Source of the DNA: Neoscytalidium dimidiatum | Taxonomy: Eukaryota; Ascomycota; Dothideomycetes; Botryosphaeriales; Botryosphaeriaceae | Direction: 5' to 3' | NCBI GenBank assembly: GCA_037367355.1 | Contig: CM074697.1 | Span: 1,178,001-1,242,000 of the forward strand | Length of the DNA: 64,000 nucleotides | Shown: positions 32,361 through 43,735 of the stretch, piece by piece | Position numbering within the stretch: position 1 is the stretch's first letter | How the letters are laid out: each line of letters opens with the position of its first letter | The notes under the pieces: generated by a model | The model's database searches: none | The model's input: only the letters and a program-made list of their open reading frames with translations | Told to the model about the DNA's origin: nothing | Translations under genes and position numbers: made by a program

Positions 32361-35300
32361 ATGAGTGACGCAGGCGTCAAATCAGAGGACGATGAGCTGG
32401 CCTTCCCTAAGCGTCTGGGCTCCGACGAGCCTGGAGTGACCTGCGACATGCCTATCGACGTGGATGATGATGCCGATGACGAAGATGGACCTAACGGAGG
32501 TGAACGACACGATGATAGTGCGCCAGCGCAGGTTAAGCAAGAAGTGGAGGAGCTGACAGAACTGCCTGACACTGTGCTTCGCAGTATCGGCTTTGACGAA
32601 GCGTCTGCTATCGTAATCGTGGATGACGATGAGAACAACGAGGCCCAAATATCAGTGGTGAAAGAGCAGTCCGTCCTACCTCTCACTGTCAGCGACCCTT
32701 TTTACAAGGCTAGTCGACGCAGCAAAGATGAGTATCGCGCGTTTCGCAAGCGTCTGAGGGAAGGGCATAGCAACGATGGATACGGTCCCATTTCAACCAA
32801 CGCCTCTGCGCTAGACCTCTCCAATATCTCACCTCAGAAAACGTTCATGCCAACATCGTCATCAACTTGCGGAGATGCCACCGCCGACCACGGAGCACGG
32901 CAGGCCCAGGAACTGACCAATATCAAAAATGAAGTTTTGTACTGGGCAAGTGTCCATGAAGGAGATAAGCGAGCCGGGAAGGAGGCTGCAAAGAAACTCT
33001 GTCAGGAAGAAGAGGGGGCTGAAGATGATAACACCGATTCAGAGCAGGACGAATCTGACCAAGAGAACCTTTTCGTCGGCGACAAACCTCGACACAGGAA
33101 GAAGGATCAATGGCCTGAGCGCGGCGCCCGAGAGTACAACGAGGATGATGTCTTTGATATTGGTGAAGGCTCGTCGACAGGTCTGTATAGGCACGAACGA
33201 GGTCAAACTGAAGAATACGAGGAGCAGTTCCGTGCGGAATATGACGAGAGGAAGAAGCGAAAACGTAAGAAGGCCGAGACCGCTGGTTCAAAGAAGTCTG
33301 CAAAGAAGGGCGAAGGAAGAAAGAAGCGGAGGAGGGAGAAGGAACCGGAGACTCCTACCCGCCAGGCCATTGGAAACCTTATGAACACCAATGTCTTCCG
33401 CGATGCTGCAGCGAATCGTAATGCGCCTGATTTGCCTGATATTACAGACACACGCAAGGTCGAAGCTTTGAATAAGCTTCTTCGGTCAGTGCCAAAGGGG
33501 GAGAGAAAGAAGGCTATTGTTGAGAAGCGCGAACTCTTCGAAGCAGGAAAGAAGTTCTCTCGTGGTTCTGTTCGTGTGGACGGCGCCGGAGGTTGGAAGG
33601 TCGCCGGCATGGTGACATCCTTGAAAAACTACCAACTGATAGGAGCCGGTTTTATGAGGGAGCGGGAGGCTGGAGAGAAAGAGGAGGACAAACCTTTCGG
33701 GGGAATTTGCGCCGATGTATGCGCGGTTGCCTTTCCTCATTATGAGCCTGATGCTGACGCTTTGTAGGCAATGGGTCTTGGCAAGACCGTCGTCATGATT
33801 GCAAACATAATCAACAGCCGCCCTAAGAAGCCTATTCATGGCGAGCCCCGGGCCACCCTGATTGTCCTTCCAGCCACTCTTGTCACCCAATGGGCAGAAG
33901 AAATCAAGAGGCATATCAATCCGAACCGAAAGGTTCAAGTACTTACTTACAAGGCTGGCAATCGCCTATATAGCGACAGCGCTCCAGAGATTCTCGGAAA
34001 TTTTGACATCGTCCTTACGACTTACTACGAAGTACAACAGAGTTACCCTAAGACTGAGATACCTTTGGAGCTTCAGACATCTGAGGAGAAGAATGCGTGG
34101 TGGAAGGGGTATTTCGAAAGGAACAAGGGTGATCTCCATCGCGTAGTGTGGAAGAGAATCGTCCTTGACGAGGCCCAGCAGATCAAGAATTTCCGATCCC
34201 GGACCTCATTAGCATGCAGAGCTCTGCAGGGGAAGTACAGATGGGCACTATCCGGAACCCCGATCTTGAACAGCCCGCTGGAACTCTACCCTTTTTTCAA
34301 GTTTCTTGGAGTCCCATTCACAGGAAGTTTTCGTGTATTCAGAGAAAACTACTACGGTAAAGGCATTGGCGGGGAAGAGGAGCCTTTGGAACGACTTAGC
34401 ATAATGGTCAGCCGCTTCATGATACGCCGGACTCACAAGGACACCATGTTCGGAGCGCCAATATTGAGGTTGCCAAAGGCTAGCGAGCGCATTCACTGGG
34501 TCAAGTTCAACGACCTCGAGCGTGGCATCTACGAGATTGTTCATCGGCGCATGGTGGCTCGCGTAAATAGTTTTGCAAGAGAGAGGACCCTGGAAAGGAA
34601 CTACCGGAACGTCCTAACCATGCTTCTAAGGCTCCGTCAGATGACTGGGAATATCCTCATGGTGGAAGTAGTTATGAAGGACCTTCTGGAACGCGAGGAC
34701 CATGAGAAAATCCGCGAGCTGGCTGATATGGAAGTCCGAGGCGACGAGACACGGCGCGCGCAGCTGATTGACCTACGCAGGCTCCTCGCTAAGCCACTAA
34801 CACCGGAACTGGACCCAGCCGACGACCAGGCTAAGGATGAGGGCATCCCTATCAATGACTCGAACGATGCGCATCCAGACAGTATACTAGCCGACGTTCC
34901 GGACGAAGAGATCTACATTGGAAGAGGTCATGGCCTAAAATTTGCTTTCGGCAAATATTTGAAAGATCTTCGGGAAGGGAAAAGGTGGGAGGAGTTGAAG
35001 GATCGTACCATCTGTGCCTGGTGTCGAGCGGTTCCCGATACACCTTACGTTACGGCATGCTACCATATTTACTGCAAGGAATGTCTGCAGGTCACTTCGC
35101 ACGAGAGTGCCCTTCGTGATGAGGAGCGTTCGCGCTGTGTGGAGTGTCAGATTGAGTACAGCTGGGCTCACCCTTGTGACGCGTTCGAGCTGGAGTCGAT
35201 TATGTCCGACGCAGAAGGCACGGAGATCAATTCAGCGGCGGCACCGGTCGAACGTTGGCGCAAGAAAAAGAACGACAAGAAGAAGAAGAAGCAGCAGAGA

Positions 35301-35975
35301 AACATTGAGAACGAGATCACTAGCTCTTGGATTGCGAAGCACGGCAAAGTTCTCCCTTCTGCCAAGACAATCGCAGTGAAAGCTCAAGTCCTCAATTGGC
35401 TCGAAGAGGACCCGAATTGCAAGATTCTGGTGTACACCCAGTTCATCGCGATGATCCAGATTCTAAAGAAGATCTGCGAGATGGAACATTGGTCATTCCA
35501 GGAGTACTCGGGTCAGATGAGCATCGCTTCGCGAGACAGGGCCCTCGAAACCTTTAAGCAGAACAACATCTCCATCTTGCTGGCCTCGCTCAAGTGCGGT
35601 GGGCTTGGTCTCAATCTCACCCAGGCGAAGCATGTCATCTCCATCGACCCGTGGTGGAACTCCGCTCTCGAGCAGCAAGCATTCTGTCGTGTCTTCCGCA
35701 TCGGACAGGAGCATGAGACGTCCATGACGCGGTTCGTCGTTGAGGGCACAATCGACGAGAAACTAATAGAGATGCAGGACCAGAAGCAGCAGGAGATTGA
35801 TCAAGTCATGGGTGACTCTGCCCCTCGGAGAGACAACCTTTCCACACATGATTTGATGCGCTTGTTCGGGACTGTTCAGCAGGATGGAGACGGCCGTCCG
35901 TTCGTGATCGTGGAGGACAAAGCGACGCTACCACGCGTCAACGCAGATAGTGAGGACGAGGGCGATGAGGAGTAA
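32361..35975 (+). CDS. SNF2-family DNA-dependent ATPase with inserted RING finger (Rad5/Rad16/Uls1-like)
   Basis: Exons 32361-33716 and 33768-35975 join in phase 0 to give 1187 residues. The first 400 residues are acidic and Lys-rich, disordered, with KRKRKK-type nuclear-targeting patches. The SNF2 core starts near residue 425 (SLKNYQLIGAGFMREREAG), with motif I GLGKT at 455-459 and DEAQ at 586-589. A C3HC4 RING (Cys868, Cys871, Cys883, His885, Cys888, Cys891, Cys909, Cys912) is inserted before the helicase-C half. That half contains ILLASLKCGGLGLNLTQA and a RIGQ motif. This order is shared by Rad5, Rad16 and Uls1, which combine chromatin remodelling with ubiquitin ligase activity. No HIRAN domain is visible, so Rad5 itself is unlikely. 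The 51-nt intron splits motif I (ICAD/AMGLGKT). Confidence 0.88.
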
Positions 35976-37169
35976 ATTTAGTTGCATCTGGTTCATGCAT
36001 TGGTGGAAGTTGGATGAAGTCTGATTATCGATCAATGGGGAGTTGCACTCAGGGAGACTTAGGAAGTGGTTGGGGGAAAAAAGGTGCCAGTATATGGTAT
36101 GGAATCAGCATTCTACATACTCACAAGTAAACATACTTAGCTAGCAATATACTTACATAGAGTCTGCGAGTTCGTCTCATACTACCATGGTGAGTTGAAG
36201 CAGCCGTCCGGACGCAAATGCTCAAATCCAAAGTAAACATTTGCATCCGGACGACCGCGTCAGCTGCGGACGTGCTGTGATTCCATGTCTTGATCATCTC
36301 TCGGAGATTCAAGTTGTGGACGGACATCTAAACCGAGAATTTGCAGTGCCCTGCTTCAGCCCTTAGTGGACTTACGGGCCCCAGCACGTCAGGCACATGT
36401 CAAAGCATCAAGGCGGCCAAAAAAGAAAAGAAAAGAAACGCAAGATGGCTGTCAGTGAGTGGCCCCTAACGGAGGACTGATAGGCTTGCTTGGCGGACGG
36501 TGGCGCTGGCGCACGTCAATGCCATATCTGATGGACCGGGCTGCTGCTGGTTAGGCCTGTGAGCAGCAATTGGATCGACCTGGAGGATAAAAGCACCCAT
36601 CGGATTGGCTCTCAATATAGGGGACGTGCGCATGGTCGGTGGGGGAGCTCTCCACGATCCAGGAACGACGAGGTTCAATTACGAGTTGCACATGGCGGCC
36701 ACTAACAGATGTTCCGCGGGAGATGTGCGGGGACTTATCTTCTCGAGGGCTATCGTGCGGGTAGTCTGGAGAAGAGTAGGTTGGGGTCGGGGGCGGATGA
36801 TTGGTAAAAGATAACAGGCGAGTGGTGAGTGGACGCGCCCCGATATCGCGCGGGGCTCAGCAAATGACGCGGTGGGACCCTCTCTGGCTCTCGCCTTCTG
36901 GACGCCGCCGCGCCCTGCAGGTCTCTGCTGACAAAACTCCACCATTTCGTCCCCGGCCCAGCGCTATAGTCATGTCCGATGCATTTTTGCAGAGCCCGTC
37001 TTCGACTTCTGCGCCCTGTCACCCCCCGCATTCTACGCCCCCGCCAGCCCGACCAACCCGGCGGCATCCCGCTTGTCGGCCCACCTCGCCCCAAGACCGC
37101 CGCGCCTCCCGCCTGTATCCACCATCCGAAACCTGACTCCGAGACCACGCGAGCGCGCAATGCCCACCA
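35976..37169. other. Intergenic region with inverted repeat
   Basis: About 1.2 kb between the SNF2-RING gene and the Zn2Cys6 gene. It holds the inverted repeat listed separately, a short A/G run near 36420-36440, and a GC-rich part from 36840 that should be the promoter and leader of the regulator gene. No gene supported. Confidence 0.5.
36205..36253. repeat. Inverted repeat, 16-bp arms
   Basis: Left arm 36205-36220 (CGTCCGGACGCAAATG) and right arm 36238-36253 (CATTTGCATCCGGACG) are reverse complements at 15 of 16 positions, separated by 17 bases. The left arm also contains the perfect 10-bp palindrome CGTCCGGACG. It lies about 230 bp past the SNF2-RING stop codon. It may be an RNA hairpin in the 3' region or a dimeric protein-binding site. 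Confidence 0.75.
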
Positions 37170-40167
37170 ATGGACTCCGGCCTGAGTGTTGCCTCGTCTG
37201 AGGCCTCGCAGTCGCAGTCGCAGTCGCACCCGCTCCAACACGCCAACGACGACCAACCCGGTGGCGCAAAGAGTGCGCCGCACAAGTCGCGCGCCAGGAA
37301 CAAGCGCAAAGATGCTCATGACGACCAAGTCAAGCGGCGCTGCGTGAGCACTGCCTGCATAGCCTGTCGCCGCCGCAAGTCGAAGGCAAGCTTTGATCCT
37401 AACCACATGGATCGCCAAATCCACAGCTGACCATGCCCTCTCTTGTCTCCAGTGTGACGGCAACACCCCGGCCTGCGCTGCCTGCGCCTCCGTCTACAAT
37501 ACCGAATGCGTTTATGATCCGGGCTCCGACCACCGCCGCAAGGGCGTTTACAAGAAGGATATAGACCAGCTGAAGACCAAGAATTCGACCCTCGAGACCC
37601 TGATCCAAGCAATCCTCAACTGGCCCGAAGATGAAGTCCCCGCACTGGTCAGCCAAATCCGCACATGCGAGAGCTTGGACACTGTCGCCGAGCAGATCAT
37701 TATGAGAGAGCAGGGCATGGATGAAGACACAGACGAGATCCAGCCTTACTCGAACCCGGCACCACAGGGCGCTCCGACATTCGAGACCCAGCTGTCCGGG
37801 AAGATGGGGCAATTGCGCCTGGAGGATGGGTCGCAGCGCTACATCGGAGGCACATCCAACCTGATACATCTCGGCGAAGGAGTCGAGACGGACGACGATT
37901 TCATGAATATCGCCAAGGCAGACCAGTTCGCCCAGCTCGAGGATCCTATCACCTCGTGGACCACTGTGACCAAGGATCCCGAACTGGTCACTCATCTGAT
38001 CAACATGTATTTCGTCTGGCACTACGCGTTCTTTACAACTCTGTCCAAAAATTTGTTCTATCGTGACTTTCTGCTTGGGAACCCTCCTGGGGAAAATGGT
38101 AGAAAATACTGTACCCCGTTACTGGTTAACGCCATGCTTGCCCTGGGTTCTCACTTCACCTCACTACCCGGCGCTCGGGTCAACCGTGAGGACTCATCTA
38201 CTGCCGGAGACCATTTCTTCAAGGAGGCCAAGCGGTTGATAATGGAGAACGATGAGCACGAGAAGCCGAGAATGACCACCGTCCAAGCATTGGCGCTCAT
38301 GTCGGTGCGTGAAGCAGGCTGCGGACGGGAAGCAAAGGGCTGGGTGTATAGCGGTATGAGTTTCCGAATGGCGTGTGATCTGGGTCTCAACCTGGACTCC
38401 GGAGGGCTATCATCCGGTCAAGGCGCTCTGGATGAGGATGAAGAAGATGCTCGTCGGATCACATTCTGGGGTTGTTTCCTGTTCGATAAGTGAGTTCCCG
38501 GCTAAGATGGTGTGACGTTCTATTTTGAGCATGAGCAAAAAGGGTTTCTGACGTTCTTCAGATGCTGGTCAAACTATCTGGGACGTTTACCCCAGCTGCC
38601 CACGAGTATCATCACCGTTCCGAAGTTTGAGGTGTTTCCGAACGAGGACGCCGAAACGTGGTGCGCCTATAACGACTCCGGTTTCAGTCAGGCCAACGCG
38701 CAACCTGCCAGGACGCGCGCGGTTGCCCGGCAGATTTCGAAGTTGTGCGAGATTAGCAACGACCTGATGAACGCCTTCTACAATCCTATCGACATGGATA
38801 AGTCGAAGGGCAAGCAGCAAGAGCTCAAGAAATTGAGCGAGCTGCATCAACGGCTGGAGGCTTGGAGGAGAGATCTTCCGAAGGAGCTCGAGCCGCGAGA
38901 AGGTGGTCTGCCGTCGATGCTTGTCATGCAGTAAGTGCCAGAACGTCGTGCCAGCCCTTCTCGGGTAGTATTGTAACTGCGGGGCAAAAGCTGTTCCCCT
39001 CTTGGTGCATACCTGTTTACTGCCTGAGGCATACGACTGCTTTAACTATCCTGTTGCAATGCTCTGCGGGTCGAAATGGCGCTATACATCAACATTTGCT
39101 AACACTCTAATAGCATGTTTTTCCAACTCCTTTATATCCACTTGTTCCGTCCCTTCCTTAAATATAACCAATCCACCTCGCCATTACCACCCAATGTCTC
39201 TCCACGGAAACTGTGCACTCAAGCGGCACAATCAATATCTAAGCTGCTCCGTCTCTACAAGCGCTCCCACGGCTTGCGCCAGATTTGCAATATTGCAGTC
39301 TACATAGCTCACTCCGCCTGTACCATCCACCTTCTCAACCTTCCCGATAAGAACGCTCGCCGAGACATCATTCATGGCGTCAAACACCTCGAAGAGATCG
39401 CCGAAGGCTGGCTCTGTGCCCGCCGTACCCTTAGTATCCTCTCCATTCTCTCCCGTAAATGGCGTGTGGAGCTTCCCGAGGAAGCGACCACAGTCCTTGC
39501 CCGTACTGACTCGAAATTTGGCACCTATCACGGCGATACACTATCACCAAAAGGCACAGCCGCCCTGCCACAATCCCTACAACCGGAACCCAGCTCTTTA
39601 CCACCACTTGTCCAAACGTACACCTACAACACCACTACTGCTCCCGCGAATGCCACAAACTACGCTGCCGCGACAGGAGTCTCCCGCCGCGAATCCGACA
39701 ATCGCTCACACACCGGTCCCCCGCAAAATGCAGCAGAGATGCAATACCCGCGCGTCCATCGCCAGCCCTCGCAGCAACAGACAAATCCCAGCACACCCGC
39801 CAATACCACCACCACCGTCTCCGGCGGGAGCCCGTCAGATCTCTTTGGAGGTGTGGATGCCTTGCTGCGGGAGAGCCAGGACAACTGGTGGCTGCGTGAT
39901 CAAAGCCAGCTGGCTCTCGGCTTCGATAATTGGGGCATGAGTGCCGAGGAAATGGCGTACTTAAATCGTAGTCCGATCGCGACTACGACCGCGCCTGGCT
40001 CGTCGGGTGGGGAGCAGTATGCAAATGGTGCCGGGACGGCGGGTGCGCCGGTCAACGGGTTGAACGGTGTGAACGGGGGTGCAGTGGGGCGGGTGGATGG
40101 AAGTGGTGCTGGTGGTGCGGGGTATGGCGCGATGAATCTGTATAATGAGGACGAGTGGTATCAATGA
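37170..40167 (+). CDS. Zn(II)2Cys6 transcription factor with fungal-specific middle domain
   Basis: Four exons (37170-37385, 37453-38489, 38562-38930, 39114-40167) encode 891 residues. The zinc cluster reads CIACRRRKSKCDGNTPACAA, giving Cys63, 66, 73, 80, 83 and 91 with the CX2CX6CX6CX2CX7C spacing. The first intron lies between Lys72 and Cys73 and has a GC donor. A short coiled-coil-like linker (KKDIDQLKTKNSTLETLIQA) follows, for dimerisation. The fungal-specific transcription factor middle domain spans roughly residues 240-660 (VREAGCGREAKGWVYSGMSF, FQLLYIHLFRPFL, RRDIIHGVKHLEEIAEGW). The C-terminus is Ser/Thr/Asn/Gly-rich. Overall it resembles regulators annotated as NirA/NIT-4-like, but target genes cannot be deduced. 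No pathway genes flank it. Confidence 0.9.
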
Positions 40168-42208
40168 TCAGCGAGCTTTTTTGCGTTCACATATTGGCCT
40201 TCTCGAGGATGACGGATTGGATCTGGTTCACGAATCTTGGTTGGGCTTGGCGTCTGAGAGGGGAAAGCTTGAGTCGCAGGATGATATCATTCTGGTAGAT
40301 CTCTTTGGTCGTCATTCTTGGAGGTGTAGCTATAGCCTTCCTATCTTTTCTTTTCCTGTGTAGTTGTAAATGAAGCAGAAATACGTGTAGCGCGAATGAT
40401 ACCAAATCTTTTCTTCCCCCTTAAAGTCTCCCACGTTCTTAAACCAGAGAAGCCATCCAATGTGGGCTATGATTTCGTCGTTGGTTGCTGACCCTTTGGC
40501 ATCGACAGACACTACCAAAACCATCATCACGGTCTTTCATCTGGGCAAAACAATCTCTTAGCCGCCACGAAGAGGTTCATTGGCCAAAACACGACCGCTC
40601 TCGAAACCCAACGCGCTGACGGTCGATCGACACCATCTACGCCACCGCACTCCCCTTCCGTCATGCCTCGCATGCGCCTTTTCCTTGGCGGAGAACGTGC
40701 GTGCATCGTTTCGTTGCGATGATCGTCATGCGTTGCATGCAGTGCATGCATGCACGTTGCTTGCCTGCATTTCACATCATCCATCACCATTCGCTGTCGA
40801 TCATCCAATGCTTCTTCCTTCCTCTACTCGCCCAATCCGCGCGCCAATGGTCGAATGTGAAAAAAAAAAAAAAATTTTTTATGACGTACGCAATCGCGCT
40901 GACGGGAGTGAGATTGGACGCGCAATGAGTGAGAAACGAGCAAACCCCCCACCCACTGCTCGTAGTTCTACTCCCTATTCTTCTTCCCCAAAGCTAGTGG
41001 GTAGGTGAGCTTCAGGAGGGATTCGAGGCTCGGTTTCTCCTGCGCGGATCCTCCTTCCAGCGGGGAGTCTTTCTCGGGAAGGGAGGGGGACGCGAGAAAA
41101 GGGAAAGAAAAAGAAAGAGGCAAAGCGCCTAGAAGGAGCAGGGCGGCATTGGTGATGCGCGACGAGCCCGTTTCATGTCCCTGGCGGCGAGGACGCTGAC
41201 AGGCAAAGGGGGGGACTATCGGGATGTTTATTCGTGCATTGACGAGCAGCGACTGAACCCAAAAAAAAAAAAAAGCATCAGCGTGTACTGCAACAGCGAC
41301 GGGAAACGGGCGGCAAGCGCTTACCCACCTCCCCCTATAATCGATTGTCACCTATAAAGTTTCGCAGGGGGAGACGCCGAGGGCTTGCTGCTGTGTTTGT
41401 GATACGTAGGAAAAGCAGCAGAGACAACGAAACACCAGCGCCAAAGAGCACGGATCAACAGATTCCCCTTGTGGGAGAAAATGCACAGCCACCACAGATG
41501 AGACGTTTTGCAAATCGGTTTCGTTTTTGGAAAAACAAATTGATTAAGGTTATCGTGAGAGGGCTCAGCTGTACGTATGTACAGGGTATCATTAAGCCCG
41601 CCGCCCAGTTTGCCCCTTTTTTTTGCACCACCCGTCCGTTCCCATGATGTGTTGTTTCTCATCGTTCAACCCGTTCGTGCCGTGCCATTACTGCGCCCCG
41701 ATTCCCCAGTCCACCGATCCAAATTACCATCCGTTCAGATCCGGTGTTGGACGATGCAGAAAGAAAGGAAAAGAAAACCGTGGATGAATTTCCCCCATTT
41801 AACCCTATTTGATCATCAGAAACGCCGTGCCCGCTCTTGACCTTTGCCGTGCTATGTGGGCTCTGGAAGAAAGAGAAAGAATGTGTGTAGGATCAATTGA
41901 CCGCGAAAAACATTGAACAACTCGAATTAAGCGTCGAAGCCTCAGGAACATGAAGTAGCAGCAAAGTAGTGAAGTGCGCAAGCTCCATCGTGTTGATCCG
42001 GCGGCAGGGGAACTTTTTCGTGCAGGGGAGTGACATGATCTCTCGGTGCACATGGCCCCGATCGGAAGCGATGTCGAAGGGTAGTGATGCCACACGTTGT
42101 TCGATGAAGCTCAAAGTTGTCGGCTATGGACAGGGAACCGTAGGCCGGGGCGAAAGGACCGTTGAGCTTAATCTACTCAGGGTCTTTGTAATAGAACAGC
42201 GAAGAAAA
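40168..42208. other. Convergent gene-free stretch with homopolymers
   Basis: Two kilobases between the regulator and glutaredoxin genes, which point at each other. It contains A/T runs at about 40860-40880 and A-runs near 41260-41274, and a GCATGC-rich, alternating purine/pyrimidine cluster at about 40731-40755. All frames are short and unlike proteins. Confidence 0.5.
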
Positions 42209-43275
42209 TTAGGCGACGATGGTACGCTTAACCCTTCTCCTCTTCTTGAGGCCATCCTTTTCAGCGCTGGTCTCAGAAGCGGGTCTTGCCTCCGTGATTC
42301 TCTTGCCACCCATGCTGCGTACAGTTTCTTCGATCTTGCCCTTGAGATGCAGGGCCTCAACGTCATCGCCGCCGCCAATGCTCTTGCCGTTGATGAGCAC
42401 ATTGGGGACGGTACTGCGACCGGTGGACTTCTGAAGTTGAGCCTGGATGGCGGCGCCGAGTGGGTGCTGGTCAAGCTCCACGACGTAGGGGGTCGGGGTG
42501 ATGGAGTACTCCTCCAGCAAGATACGCTTGGCCTTGGCGGAGAAGCGGCAGTAGGACTTGGAGAAGATGATTACTGTGGAGGAAGACGAATGTTAGAAGA
42601 AGGCGGGGTATTCTTCTGGCACGGCGATTGCATTATGAATTGCTTGCGCGCCGGGTCTTTGTAGATGTAAATTGTGGGCGACTTACTCGGGCTCTTCTTG
42701 AGGATGGAGTTAATCTCGAGCTCGGCCTCGTGTTCCTCCTGGGTCTCCTCGTCGGCTTCTGAGCCGCTGGAGGCCTTTGTGGAAGCAGCAGCCTTAACGC
42801 TGTCGCCGACGTTGCCGACCTTTGCGACACCATCGACACCGTCGGACTTGGAGCTATCCTTCATGATGACCCTGCCTGCGACACTCCTTTCACCAGTGAC
42901 CTCGTCGTGCTCGCCTGGCTTGGTCTCCTTGTCGACCTTGGGTGAGGTCTTGCCGCTGACCCTGTCCTTCTCCTTCTCGGCATTGCCGGCAGCGACGACT
43001 TCCTGGATCCTGTCGCCTTTGTTGTTGGCGGACTTTTTGGCCTTGTCCTCGGCGGCCTTCAGACGCTTGCTGACGTCTTCGTCGGTGGCGAGGTTGCGCT
43101 CGGCGGCGGCATTGGCGGAACGTTCGCGTTCGCTGAGGGCACTCTGGGTGCGGGTGTAGAATGCCGACTCACGGGTCTGGCGTGCGGCCGAGGTCAGGTA
43201 GAGGGTAGTGAGAACGACGAGAAGGACGGCTATGGCGAGAATCTTCATGCGGCGTTGCGAGCGCATGGTCGGCAT
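42209..43275 (-). CDS. Membrane-anchored monothiol glutaredoxin (Grx6/Grx7-like)
   Basis: Two minus-strand exons (43275-42687, 42573-42209) with a 113-nt intron give 317 residues. Residues about 10-28 (MKILAIAVLLVVLTTLYLTS) form an N-terminal signal anchor, so the protein should be type II in the ER/Golgi. A long charged stalk with Ala/Lys/Glu-rich sequence follows to about residue 195. The thioredoxin-fold domain begins IIIFSKSYCRFSAKAK, with the active-site Cys205 in a CRFS motif. A serine in the fourth position marks a monothiol type, as in yeast Grx6 (CSYS) and Grx7 (CPYS). VPNVLINGKSIGGGDDV is the glutathione-binding segment. The C-terminus is basic. Downstream in-frame ATGs at residues 4 and 10 (MRSQRRMKIL) are alternatives. 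Confidence 0.9.
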
Positions 43276-43276
43276 G

Positions 43277-43301
43277 GCGGTGGTGGTGGTGGTGGTGGTG
43301 G
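43277..43301. repeat. (GGT)n trinucleotide repeat in glutaredoxin 5' leader
   Basis: About eight GGT units on the plus strand, read as CAC/ACC in the glutaredoxin transcript and ending 1-2 bases before its ATG. Such a tract next to the start codon may vary in length between strains. Confidence 0.8.
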
Positions 43302-43718
43302 TGTGACGTTATGCGTGCGGTTGTGGGTTGCGGAGGAGAGTTGTGAAGGGCAGACGAGAGCTGAAGATGCGGAGTAGCAGAGGGCGAAGGCGGAATGATG
43401 TAGGTGGAGCGGGCGGCGCGAAGGATTGGAGAGGAAACGGAGCTTGGGAATGTGATGGGCTGGAGGGCAGGCACAAGAATAGAAATTAAGAAAGCAGCAC
43501 AGCGCAGCGTCTCGCTCTGAGCTCGGGGCAGGCTGGCTATCGACAACAGTGGAGTTCAGCGTTTCAGAGTGGACACAGTCGGTAGGGCTTCAGCGGCGGC
43601 GAAGATGGCGTCGGAGCAACAGTGGGCCTGCAAGAAGGCCACGGGCAGCAGCGGCCGTGGTTGGCCGTGCTCTCTTATGGCTTACGGGAGCAGCATTCCT
43701 GCCGCGTGCACTGTGTAG

Positions 43719-43735
43719 GTGTGTGTGTGTGTGTG
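43719..43735. repeat. (GT)n dinucleotide repeat
   Basis: About eight GT units in the gene-poor stretch upstream of the glutaredoxin gene. It lies outside any supported coding sequence. Confidence 0.8.

Noticed and set aside
40731..40755. GCATGC-rich cluster as a regulatory array
   Set aside because: Overlapping TGCATGCA words are self-complementary simple sequence; position is in a convergent intergenic region with no adjacent promoter.
37170..43275. Zn2Cys6 regulator as part of a secondary-metabolite cluster
   Set aside because: No polyketide synthase, peptide synthetase, terpene cyclase, P450 or transporter lies nearby; neighbours are housekeeping genes.
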